Shown piece by piece: positions 37,646-45,659 of a stretch of DNA of 64,000 nt. The DNA is taken from assembly GCA_036873755.1 (NCBI GenBank), contig JAVTVY010019630.1, positions 16,681-80,680 on the forward strand, given 5' to 3'. Made by a program: the position numbers and the translations under genes. The first letter of the stretch is position 1. Every line of letters begins with the position of its first letter. The notes under the pieces are model-generated. The model worked only from the letters and a program-made list of their open reading frames with translations. It did no database searches and was not told the DNA's origin. Origin of the DNA: Hanleya hanleyi. Taxonomy: Eukaryota; Mollusca; Polyplacophora; Lepidopleurida; Hanleyidae.

Positions 37646-38089
37646 TTAAGAAAAGATATCCCGGGTCTTCGATGTGCGTCGTCGCTGGGTCGGCCGTCGA
37701 CTGGTGCGTGGTCTCGGTGATGCAGGTCTTTTATTCCCTACGGTACGTTGTGCTTTGGCCACCAACACCCCACCCGATTCTTTCGCCCGCCGTTTCAAGG
37801 CTTCTTTGGGTGCCGTATCCCCCAAGACATCACCGGCCACTTGCAGTCCACTGCGTACCGCTTGTTTGCCGATTGCTTTCACCCCACGCGTCACCAAGGG
37901 CAGGAACGTTTTGACGATGCTGCCGAGTATGTTCCCCAGTCCATGTCCTCGTTGCATGCGTGCACCACTGAAAACCGGAAAGCCACCCCCGGCCTGTTTG
38001 GCATAATAGTCCATATAGCTGCGTGCATCGCATTCGTAAGGTCTTTGATATATGTCGGCACTTGTGGGAAGTTGATGCTGGGTCGACAT
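37646..38089 (-). CDS. Polinton small basic virion-core-like protein
   Basis: 147 aa. A Gly-rich segment (KQAGGGFPVFSG, RGHGLGNILG) precedes an amphipathic, hydrophobic stretch (about residues 50-95), and the C-terminus is strongly basic (RPRTSRRPTQRRR). The arrangement resembles adenovirus pX/pVI-like core or membrane-active proteins proposed for adintoviruses. The Gly motifs could be sites for the protease. It stands directly upstream of the capsid gene. Homology is inferred from layout and composition only. Confidence 0.6.
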   Translation of the reverse strand: MSTQHQLPTSADIYQRPYECDARSYMDYYAKQAGGGFPVFSGARMQRGHGLGNILGSIVKTFLPLVTRGVKAIGKQAVRSGLQVAGDVLGDTAPKEALKRRAKESGGVLVAKAQRTVGNKRPASPRPRTSRRPTQRRRTSKTRDIFS

Positions 38090-38403
38090 CGGGCATTACA
38101 GACTAGCCTTTTGTGTTAAATGCCGTCATTTACATCTGACGACGATACAGCTCACCAATCTCCAATGTACGAGTTGTCACAGCGAAACAGCTCACCAATT
38201 ACCAGTATACGAGTTGTCAGAGCATTTCCATCATAGCTCTCTAGATTTGTATCTAATATCGCTTATGCCAGTGCTAGGGGCCGTGTGGTCATATCATCCA
38301 AGTTGCCACATGAACAGGTACAGTAAAAGCGTACCTGAGATACAACACATATCACGAATCGTTAGATTCTTGGTATGTGCTTTAGAATAGGTTAACCAGA
38401 AGA
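38090..38403. repeat. Non-coding gap with a 40-bp tandem repeat
   Basis: Two units (38147-38186 and 38187-38226) each contain ACAGCTCACCAAT and ACGAGTTGTCA. The gap separates the truncated ATPase from the core-like gene, where related elements have the rest of the ATPase and the minor capsid gene. It may mark a deletion. Confidence 0.65.
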
Positions 38404-38763
38404 CTATTCTGTGTTTTTACTGAACAGATTCTGCACAATGTAGATGATGCTGAGCCGTCGATGATGGCTGCCTTTGGTAAAGAGTTGGGTGACCCGCGCA
38501 TCCATCTCCGCCATGAGATCATCCAGAACCACCAAGGTGTCGGGTTCCAAATCGGCCAGGTTAGGTAGGCCTTCCACGAACGTGATGTGGGGCATTGCTA
38601 CATACGCGGCCTGCCATTCTCCGTAACACCACACGACTCGGGAAATGGATGGGGTGATCATGCTGTCGGCGTGTTGAAGGAGCTTCCGGACGAAGTGCGT
38701 TTTGCCGGAGCCCGTCGGTCCTGCGATGACGCAAGTGAAGGGATGTTGCCAACGGGGGTCCAT
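38404..38763 (-). pseudogene. Polinton packaging ATPase (FtsK/HerA type), N-terminal half
   Basis: 119 aa from ATG 38763. A Walker A motif (AGPTGSGKTHF) lies near residues 13-23 and a Walker B motif (TLVVLDDL) near 76-83. The frame is open further upstream to 38863 with a plausible helix (FVRNLQQRVTTAADTART) but no earlier ATG. The protein ends at SKNTE, where the family continues for roughly another 100 residues. The enzyme would pump DNA into capsids; without the C-terminal part it is unlikely to work. Confidence 0.85.
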
Positions 38764-38862
38764 GGTTCGAGCTGTATCCGCTGCCGTGGTAACCCGCTGT
38801 TGTAAATTTCGTACGAACGAACTGGAGTGGTGGTCGGTACAATGTCGGTCGTCGTTGTCTGG

Positions 38863-39243
38863 TCACTGTGAGGGATGATGGTGGTGGGTACAACGTCGGT
38901 CGTCTGTTGTCTGTTCACTGTGAGAGATGGAATCCTGTGGGTTTTCAGACGTAGTGGGTGTACTTGGTGTAGGTACGGAGCTTGGTGTGGAGCTCGTTGT
39001 GGTTTGTACACGGGGTGTGGTGATGACTGGGCTCGATACCGGGTTGACTGGTGCTATCTGTAGACCGGTTTGACTGATGGCTGGTGTTCTCAGTTGGTTA
39101 AGTAGCGTGCTGACATAGGCTACGTCGTAAAACACACCTGCGTACAACACACTCAGCAGGGTTAGCACTATGACCACAAAGCCCACTTGCGCTTTGCGCG
39201 TTTTGGGAGACGCTGTGTTCAGAGGCAGCTGCTGTTGGTCCAT
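38863..39243 (-). CDS. Polinton membrane protein with Ser/Thr/Pro-rich tail
   Basis: 126 aa. A Lys/Arg-containing N-terminus is followed by one membrane segment (about residues 20-41, VGFVVIVLTLLSVLYAGVF) and then a Thr/Ser/Pro-rich region (about residues 70-105) that could be O-glycosylated. A TATA box lies about 50 bp upstream. The end (CTHHHHPSQ) looks like a shifted frame: another frame continues the Thr-rich coding (38658-39011). It may act in the virion or host membrane; the function is unknown. Confidence 0.6.
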   Translation of the reverse strand: MDQQQLPLNTASPKTRKAQVGFVVIVLTLLSVLYAGVFYDVAYVSTLLNQLRTPAISQTGLQIAPVNPVSSPVITTPRVQTTTSSTPSSVPTPSTPTTSENPQDSISHSEQTTDDRRCTHHHHPSQ

Positions 39244-39292
39244 AGCACTGTGGTAGGACGTGGGATGAAGGATGACGGCAGTGGTGTCTGGC

Positions 39293-39298
39293 TTTATA
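39293..39298 (-). promoter_or_regulatory. TATA box of the membrane-protein gene
   Basis: ACTATAAAGCCAGACACC on the minus strand, about 50 bp before the ATG at 39243. It resembles the boxes at 40147, 40734 and 41125. Confidence 0.6.
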
Positions 39299-39304
39299 GT
39301 CGTT

Positions 39305-39982
39305 TCACCTGGTTGGCAGCGACCCAGGAATTGAAGGAACTGGCCAGCCTTGCCATTTCACGAAATGAAACAGTTTGCCACGTCGACGTTCCGTTTTCAA
39401 AATCTGCTCCACCGTGTAGTAGTCTTGCTGTGTTTTTACGACAGGCTGTAATTCCGTCTCGTAAAACGTCCCTAGCAACGGTTCCCCTTGAAGATCTTCC
39501 AGTTCATAGACTCGCTGCTGTCGGGGTAGGCGCCGTTTAATCAGGAAGTGCTCATCGCTCCAGTTGGGCAAGTAACTTTTCTCGAACTTGCCCTTGACTT
39601 TACTGATCCGTACAGGGTCCTCGACCTTGTACACCGCCTTCGGCGTTCGCTGCGATTGCCTGGTGTACAAGACATGCCGGACTTGGGCTTCATTGCGTTG
39701 GGTCACGGTAATGGGGGCTCTCTCTATACTCCGATGATAGGCTCGATTGTAACCCCTCACAAGTTTCGGGAGAACATCGATGTACCGCCTTGTATTCTTA
39801 TAGGTGAAATATTTATACATGCGGCCTTTGAATGTCCTGTTGAACCTTTCCACCACAGAAGCCTTGGTCTCGTTGTAAGTATGGAAGAAAAACACCTTCT
39901 GGGCTTTCAGAAACTGTTGGAACGGTCTGTTGAGGAATTCCGTGCCTTCGTCGGTTTGCAAATACAAAGGTGGGCCGGGCAC
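39305..39982 (-). pseudogene. Polinton integrase, C-terminal half with chromodomain
   Basis: 225 codons. Visible are the second catalytic Asp (LQTDEGTEF) and the Glu (VVERFNRTFK) of the DDE core, 33 residues apart by my count, then an SH3-like region and a chromodomain start (YYTVEQIL...FVKWQGWP). Integrase inserts the linear element into chromosomes; chromodomains may steer target choice. The N-terminal zinc-binding part and first Asp are missing. The end of the chromodomain (FNSWV block) lies in another frame, so there is a late frame break. The upstream sequence joins a fragment of another gene near 39985. Confidence 0.85.
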
Positions 39983-39984
39983 AG

Positions 39985-40107
39985 TTGTGTAGGGTCCGCA
40001 TCACAGATGTCTCCCACCTCCTCCATGATATCGACCTTATCTGCATACACGTGCAGGAAAACCTCGCGGGAGAAGCTGAGATACGCCAGTATTATATGCT
40101 CCGTCAT
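39985..40107 (-). pseudogene. Fragment related to the 167-aa Polinton protein, fused to integrase
   Basis: From ATG 40107 about 40 residues (ILAYLSFSREVFLHVYADKV and on) resemble the start of the ORF at 40180-40683 (RVGLHVYEDKVTLVE). After that the frame runs into integrase sequence out of frame. A deletion that removed the rest of this gene and the first half of the integrase explains this best. It has its own TATA box. Confidence 0.6.
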
Positions 40108-40146
40108 GGTCAGTACGTGATTGGTACCAGATTTGACTGTCTCTCG

Positions 40147-40154
40147 TATTTATA
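40147..40154 (-). promoter_or_regulatory. TATA box of the fused fragment
   Basis: CCCTATAAATACGAGAGACA on the minus strand, about 45 bp before ATG 40107. Nearly the same sequence occurs at 40734. Confidence 0.6.
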
Positions 40155-40179
40155 GGGAGAACCCCATGAGATCAAAGGA

Positions 40180-40683
40180 TCAGGTGGTCATGTCACTGGG
40201 CTTACTGAGTCTAGCCGGGTAATCAATGGCATCGTCGTCGGGTTCATGGCTAGACAGTTGTTCATTGGGTTCTGCCGCCGCTTCTCTCAGGGCACGAGCC
40301 CACTCCAACTCGTCTGATGACCGCTCGTCCGGTGTAAACAGCTGGTCCACGATAAGCACCACTTTCTCGAAGGCTGTCCACAGATCGGGGTCTAGGGTGA
40401 AGCTTCGCGTAGGGTCTTGGTAGCGGCCCAGGCGTGGGGAGAAGGGTCCACGGTATACGTAGATGGCATTGTCTATGTGGATGAGGTGTCCATCGAGCTC
40501 GCCGCTCAACACCCGTTTAAATTTGGTCCAGCCGTCACAGTGTAGCGTAACCGTATTTGATACGGTCTCAGTGGGCGACCAGCAAACATCTCCACGGTCT
40601 TCCACGAGGGTGACTTTATCTTCATAGACGTGTAACCCCACCCGGGGTGTAAGAGGAAGGATGGCTCGTAGAACTGGTGACAT
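40180..40683 (-). CDS. Polinton protein of unknown function, 167 aa
   Basis: I choose the ATG at 40683; the longer frame lacks an ATG. The N-terminus is RVGLHVYEDKVTLVEDRGDV. The middle looks beta-rich (VTLHCDGWTKFKR, HLIHIDNAIYVYRG) and the C-terminus is acidic (DELEWARAL...EPDDDAID). A second member of this small family survives as the fragment at 39985-40107. A TATA box lies about 51 bp upstream. I recognise no domain. Confidence 0.65.
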   Translation of the reverse strand: MSPVLRAILPLTPRVGLHVYEDKVTLVEDRGDVCWSPTETVSNTVTLHCDGWTKFKRVLSGELDGHLIHIDNAIYVYRGPFSPRLGRYQDPTRSFTLDPDLWTAFEKVVLIVDQLFTPDERSSDELEWARALREAAAEPNEQLSSHEPDDDAIDYPARLSKPSDMTT

Positions 40684-40733
40684 GCTTGACCCAATGACGA
40701 TCGGTGAATGACGCACACTGTGTCTGACCCTCG

Positions 40734-40741
40734 TATTTATA
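40734..40741 (-). promoter_or_regulatory. TATA box of the 167-aa ORF
   Basis: ACTATAAATACGAGGGTCAG on the minus strand followed by ACAC, about 51 bp before ATG 40683. Confidence 0.65.
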
Positions 40742-40755
40742 GTCAGGTCCCACTG

Positions 40756-40872
40756 TCAATGCCACAGCACCAGGGTCAATAGGGCACAGACCATGACTAG
40801 GCCAACCAGCCGTCGCTGATTCCGGCGTGAGCGCTCGTGGTCCATAGCCCGAGCATCAAGGATGGCTATCAT
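40756..40872 (-). CDS. Polinton 38-aa membrane peptide
   Basis: The ORF starts with MIAILDARAMDHERSRRNQR and continues into one hydrophobic segment (LVGLVMVCALLTLVLW). Its ATG overlaps the TGA of the upstream 69-aa ORF by four bases (ATGA), as in the capsid pair. It is too short for usual gene calling, but the basic-then-hydrophobic layout suits a small single-pass protein. Function unknown. Confidence 0.45.
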   Translation of the reverse strand: MIAILDARAMDHERSRRNQRRLVGLVMVCALLTLVLWH

Positions 40873-41078
40873 AGTCCAGTAGGAGTGATGGCACACCTCT
40901 CCATCGAGTGCACTCTGTCGAGGACCGCTTCTGTGAACTCGTTCAGGATCTGGCGTCGCCCCTCGTTGTCGTCGCCATCTGCAAACATGGACCGGACCAC
41001 TGCTCGGTAACCCGTGAGTGAATTAACCACAGTGGCATGCTGTAAAAGGCGAGTCGCATAGGGCTGGATCTCCGTCAT
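40869..41078 (-). CDS. Polinton 69-aa ORF
   Basis: It begins MTEIQPYATRLLQHATVV and is probably helical with an acidic centre (ADGDDNEGRRQILNEF). A TATA box lies about 50 bp upstream. It is followed without a gap by the membrane peptide. I recognise no family. Confidence 0.5.
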   Translation of the reverse strand: MTEIQPYATRLLQHATVVNSLTGYRAVVRSMFADGDDNEGRRQILNEFTEAVLDRVHSMERCAITPTGL

Positions 41079-41124
41079 GGCTCTGCAACCGCAGGAATGA
41101 AGTTGTGGGATCCAGAGAGACGTG

Positions 41125-41131
41125 TTTTATA
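41125..41131 (-). promoter_or_regulatory. TATA box of the 69-aa ORF
   Basis: GGTCTATAAAACACG on the minus strand, about 50 bp before ATG 41078. It is the first minus-strand promoter of the element. Confidence 0.6.
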
Positions 41132-41452
41132 GACCAGGTCACACATGCGCGCCTAGATGTAGCTCTACGGGTGTAGTCCGTGATACGTACTATTCTGATG
41201 GGTTAGTCCAAAAAAGAGAGCAACAACAACACAGATTACAGATCAATCCTTTTATTATGCGTGAATCGGGCATAACCTGTGAACATCATAGGAATGCATG
41301 TACTGACCTGTCTGTGGGGGTTTTCCACAATGTCGTTCAACTTCGGGTCTTTTCGGGTACGTCCGTGTCTTTTCGGTAAAGTCCGTGTCTTTTTGGTAAA
41401 GTCCATCCTCGACTGGTGTAGAGTGTGCTAAAAATAGATCACCAGCTAGCGT

Positions 41453-41460
41453 GCTATAAA
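41453..41460 (+). promoter_or_regulatory. TATA box of the plus-strand polymerase-like gene
   Basis: GTGCTATAAAAGGGAAGCGG lies about 90 bp before the open frame at 41543 and is followed by TCAGACACTCTG. CAGACAC also follows the TATA boxes at 39293 and 40734. With the box at 41125 it makes a divergent promoter region. Confidence 0.6.
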
Positions 41461-41542
41461 AGGGAAGCGGCCTTGTCGTTTCATCAGACACTCTGTCAAC
41501 CACTTGCACAACTTGCCAGAAACAGTTTACTCGTCTAGATAA

Positions 41543-42382
41543 TTTACGACTTATATAACCTGCGCACGGTCATTTAATCGGGAGGAAAATTTACTGCGCC
41601 ACGAACGTTCAATTCATGGTCCACCCAAGCGTCCATGCGAGGATTGTGGTCAACTCTTCAAACGACGCAGTCAGTTGCTGCGACACCAGCGGTTGATTCA
41701 TGCCCCGGTACCATGGCATGAGCGACAACTTGCTACTGAAGAGGAGCCGCGGAAGGTCAGACCCAGTGAAGATAAGCCCGGGGAGACGAACGCCACTGGT
41801 GATGCGATGAAGGAGAGCCCGCCTATACCCACAGTTCAGAAGAGCCTGGATATCCAGCCGGTCCCCAGCGTTACGGTTTCGAGTCATACGCCTGACAACA
41901 TCGAACATTTTCTGGGCGATCTCTTACAGGACAACCATCCAGTGAGTGACATCGATCGGCGACATTGGTCCATGACACGGCACCGTTTCCACCATCATGG
42001 CCCTATTCAAGATATTTACAATTTTCCACTGACCAACCGCACCCGTCTACGCAGCTACGTGGAAGCCATCTTCAAAGATCAAACTACGGCCTTCAAATTG
42101 AATGTCGCTTTCGGGTACATCTTACGTATCAAAAAGACGGGCCAGTTACGGTATTATCATCCCGGCAATAATATATATGTGTCTGACCAGCCGTTCATCA
42201 TCATTAACCGGAGGTAACTAGAGACGATGCTGGAGATACTGGACACCGTGAATGGCTTGAGATGGGCACATCGTCAACGCTCCAACATACACTGGGTGGT
42301 AGAGAGGGTAACCAATGTCACGTTTTTCCTTACCAAGCTGACCGACCACCACCATCGGTTGAATGCGTCACCCGCGCACTGA
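41543..42382 (+). pseudogene. Zinc-finger and PolB-like N-terminal fragment of the Polinton
   Basis: The frame opens at 41543 with a worn C2H2 finger (one Cys replaced by Tyr, then CARSFNREENLLRHERSIH) and a complete one (CEDCGQLFKRRSQLLRHQRL then IH). A variable linker leads to the block QDIYNFPLTN, FKLNVAFGYILRIKKTG and YYHPGNNIY, which I believe is the N-terminal region of Polinton-type protein-primed DNA polymerase. That frame stops at 42217; similar coding seems to go on in another frame (ILDTVNGLRWAHRQRS, VVERVTNVTFFLTKL) to a TGA at 42382. There are no exonuclease or polymerase motifs, so most of the gene is lost. Confidence 0.55.
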
Positions 42383-42709
42383 TGAATACCATAACATGCC
42401 GCACATACTCTCTATGTCTACATGCTGATCGTTGACTTGAGCTCAGTAAACACTTGTACCTAATGTGACGGTGCGTTAAATAATAAAACATGGTGTTTGA
42501 TATTTCAGTTTGTTTTGCTGTGAACACACTAAACATACCCAGGGCGGCTCCCCCAGCCTGGGTATGATGTACCATTGGGGATGATAAACTATATAAACAT
42601 TGCTGAACTTGTTGTTATTCAAGACAACCGCTATCCGATTGTATAATACAGAATATATAATGTATAATACAGGACATATATGGTGCAATACAGGAAACCT
42701 GTGGTATAT
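42383..42709. other. 3' region of the polymerase-like fragment
   Basis: AATAAA at 42482-42487 could be its poly(A) signal. Nothing else is seen. Confidence 0.5.
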
Positions 42710-42834
42710 TGGGCCGCCCATCATTTCAATGTACAAGCCCCGTTCTGGGCTTAAGTTCTTTCAATGTTCAAGCCCCCTGTTCTGGGCTTAAGATTACAAG
42801 CCCCCTGTCCTGGGCTTCAGTTCTTTCAATGTAC
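42710..42834 (+). repeat. Hairpin cluster AAGCCC...GGGCTT, right copy
   Basis: Inverse counterpart of 35775-35931: three hairpin units with TTCAATGTAC between, after GGGCCGCCCATCATTTCAAT. It lies beyond the polymerase-like gene, as the left copy lies beyond the protease. Confidence 0.75.
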
Positions 42835-43875
42835 TGCGCGCGCGCGCGTGCGGATAGTGACCCCTGTCGGCGCCAAAATGTCTATTTCCATACACTTTCT
42901 CTACTGCGCATGCGCAGCATGACGTCAGTTCCACGTCAGACCCACCCCGTCGGATTCTCCCTCACGACTGCTTCACATGGATACCTCACTCGATCCCATC
43001 GACCCAATAGGGGCCCACCTAAACCCCAACACGTCTATTTCTATACTACGGCCAGACTGCGCATGCGCAGACTATTGACAACGAACGACACACTAGCTCA
43101 GGCGGATGCTCCCTCACGACAGCTTCACACTGATACCTCACTCGATCCAATCGGCCCACTCGTGGCTCACCTAAACCCTAACACGTCTATTTTCACACCC
43201 TCTTCCCAGAATTCCCTGTATGCGCATGCGCAGAATGTGGACAACGGCCGAGCCACTAGTCCAGTCAGATGCCCCCTCACATAGGCTTCACATTGATATC
43301 TCATACGACTCCATCGGCCCATTAGAAACCCCGCTCGATCCCAAAACGTCTATTTCCATACCCTTTGGCCACCGCGCATGCGCGGAATGGTGACAACGCC
43401 CGAGCCCCTAGTCCAGTGAGATGCCCCTTCACGAATGCTTCACATTGATACCTCATATGACCCCATTGGACCATTAGTGGCTCGACTAGACCCCAAAACG
43501 TCTATTTCCATACCCTTTGGCCACCGCGCATGCGCAGAATACCGATATTTCAACCCCACACCCAGCCCATTAGATGCCTCTTCACGAATGCTTCACTTTG
43601 ATACCTCACTCGACGCCATCGGACCATGCAGCGTATTTCCAGTCTAGGGACTACTTTTTCTCCGCGGAAGCTTTTTCTCGCGACCGCATCACCGTCAGAC
43701 CGCATCACCGCGGATGAATACATTCCCTGCAACAATTGGAACTCTCCTGTGTTGGAGGTAGCTTTTTGGTCATTCTGCCGGAACTATAGTGCACTTGACC
43801 TCTCCTCTTCATTTCCTCATCAAATATGCAAATTTCTGAGGTCAATAGGAGTCGATCGGTCCTTTCCCTACTACT
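42835..43875 (-). repeat. Polinton right terminal inverted repeat and subterminal array
   Basis: After a (CG)n tract there are five units of about 152-163 bp carrying TGCGCATGCGCA or CGCGCATGCGC(A/G) at 42905, 43058, 43221, 43373 and 43525, with AACGTCTATTTCCATACC and CTTCACATxGATACCTCA. The last 350 bp match the left end. ORFs at 42709-43284 and 43626-43898 are read through the repeat. Confidence 0.85.
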
Positions 43876-43881
43876 CATGTA
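43876..43881. repeat. Right target-site duplication of the Polinton (CATGTA)
   Basis: Identical to 33167-33172. Confidence 0.85.
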
Positions 43882-44665
43882 CATGTCTGACAGGGTGAAT
43901 ATGTACACTCATACGCATTCACTGTTATTGTGTGGTATTTTCACATCCTATTTACTGTCATGTTTACATTAGAGCTTGAGTATATTACTTATGGAGGAAT
44001 GAATTTTGATTTGGACCTGTACATGTCAATCTCAGTAAACTCAGATATAGTATCACGGGATATTATATCTGACCTCAACGCTATATAAATCCCGTGCGAA
44101 TTTGAAACTACATTTGTTGGCCAATCAGGTGGCTAGCTTGGTAAAACAATTTCAAATTTACGCCCACATTAATTACACACGGTAGCACGTGGGCTAATAT
44201 ATCTATCCAAATATGACATCATTTCCAGACTCTGTGCGTGGTAAACCATAGAGATCAAAGAGTTTACTTCCGACGAAAAGTCTGGCTTTGTTAGGGGCTA
44301 GAAAAAGAACAAAGGACTGTGCCGTGCACGTCAGTCATTGTCAGGGAGAAAAGGCAGAAATTGTCGTGATTGGCTTATTATGGGATCTCGTAGAATATCG
44401 GTGAACATTTCGCTCGCAGTGATCATAGCGTTACGTCTATATGGTATTCCCCTGATTTACCATCTTGGCTTTCCTAGATTGATTATATGTCAGCATTTGC
44501 TACTTTAGTCTGGCGAGACATCCCTATGAACCCTGAGATATTTCGTAGAAATTCGCTGAAACCTTGTATCCATTTTCTTAAGTGCACACAGCTGCTTCCG
44601 TGTCCTCGTCTCACGCCGACGATGCGGTGAACGGACTCCCATCTTCGGCGGCAACTGACCTAGTT
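43882..44665. other. Intergenic
   Basis: No gene is seen. Confidence 0.5.
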
Positions 44666-44667
44666 CA

Positions 44668-44900
44668 TATATACTAATGCCATTCAGAAAGTTGGTAACA
44701 TTTATATACAATTATTTTTAGGATGCCACTTTCTTGATAAAGCACAAATACTAGTGCTGGATGGGTCAGTCCCGTGCGAGACACGAACCCTCGTCCTTAG
44801 AGTTTGGCACCAAATCGCCAGTAGTAAATGCAAGCACTCTGGACCTCTCGGCCACCTCAGCTTCCACAAAAGAGGATTACGTACATTTACTACCCCTCTG
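44668..44900 (-). repeat. tRNA-derived SINE, copy 1
   Basis: On the minus strand: A-box GTGGCCGAGAGGTCCAGAGT and B-box GGGTTCGTGTC. The T-arm pairs CGAGG with TCTCG around a 7-nt loop. The length and long variable region suggest a Leu/Ser-type tRNA ancestor. The tail on this strand contains CTTTATCAAGAAAGTGGC. Confidence 0.7.
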
Positions 44901-44952
44901 ATAGACTGAATAATGGCACAGCTCCTAAAGCCGATATTATATATATATATAT

Positions 44953-45200
44953 ATATACTAATGCCCTTTAGAAAGTAAGTAAGGATTATATCCAATTATT
45001 TTTAATATGTCACTTTCTTGATAAACCACAAATACTAGTATTGGATGGGTCAGTCCCGTGCGAGACACGAATCCTCGTCCTCAGAGTTTGGCACCAAATC
45101 GCCAGTAGTAAATGCAAGCACTCTAGACTACTCAACCACCTCAGCTTCCACAAAAGAGGAAGTTCGCAGACCGGAGTCTAGATTACGTACATTTAGTAAC
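44953..45200 (-). repeat. tRNA-derived SINE, copy 2
   Basis: A tandem relative of copy 1 at a 285-290-bp step, with the same B-box and tail and a changed A-box. A dinucleotide TA tract separates the two. Confidence 0.65.
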
Positions 45201-45404
45201 TTTTAACCATAGATGCATGTACAAAATCAGTTGGAGCCAGAACACCTTTTCACTGATATGCATAGAATTTCCACGTAACTTGAAAACAATGATATCTAAA
45301 TTTCGTAAAAAAAACAAACAGATAGAGATAGAGCTGAAAATCATTGTCCAAAAGGATGTTGACCGAATAAGAGTATTAAAAAATACTCATTATATAAAAA
45401 CCAC

Positions 45405-45590
45405 CTTTATCTATCCCCACCAAACCACCTTTATCTATCCCCACCAAACCACCTTTATCTATCTATCCCCACCAAACCACCTTTATCTATCCCCACCAAA
45501 CCACCTTTATCTATCTATCCCCACCAAACCACCTGTATCTATCCCCACCAAACCACCTTTATCTATCCCCACCAAACCACCCAGATGTTA
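45405..45590. repeat. Minisatellite of about 20-24 bp
   Basis: CACCTTTATCTATCCCCACC units with an extra TCTA in some, about eight copies. The ORF over it (45217-45615) is not considered real. Confidence 0.85.
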
Positions 45591-45659
45591 TACCATGATG
45601 TTCGAATTTGTCTGACAGATAAAGTAAAAAGAAATACATTAACCCAGAGTTAGGAAGAG

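Larger units (their letters stand above)
33173..43875. mobile_element. Polinton/Maverick (virus-like DNA transposon), decayed copy, 10,703 bp
   Basis: The termini are AGTAGTAGGGAAAGGACC on the left and its inverse on the right, flanked by CATGTA on both sides. It holds hallmark genes of the group: retroviral-type integrase, FtsK/HerA-type packaging ATPase, double jelly-roll major capsid protein and adenain-like protease, plus an N-terminal polymerase-like fragment. Minus-strand genes run from 41.1 to 35.9 kb; the polymerase-like fragment runs the other way from about 41.5 kb. The polymerase catalytic part, the minor capsid protein and about half of the ATPase and integrase are missing, and at least four genes have frame changes or truncations. 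It is an old, inactive or non-autonomous copy. Such elements are relatives of adintoviruses. Confidence 0.92.

Noticed and set aside
42709..43284. 191-aa plus-strand ORF
   Set aside because: Read through the hairpin cluster and subterminal repeat units; the frame is not kept in the left copy.
33111..43898. Similar 90-103-aa ORFs in both Polinton ends (33111-33422 and 43626-43898)
   Set aside because: They lie in the inverted repeats, so similarity is expected from the DNA; they cross the element borders.
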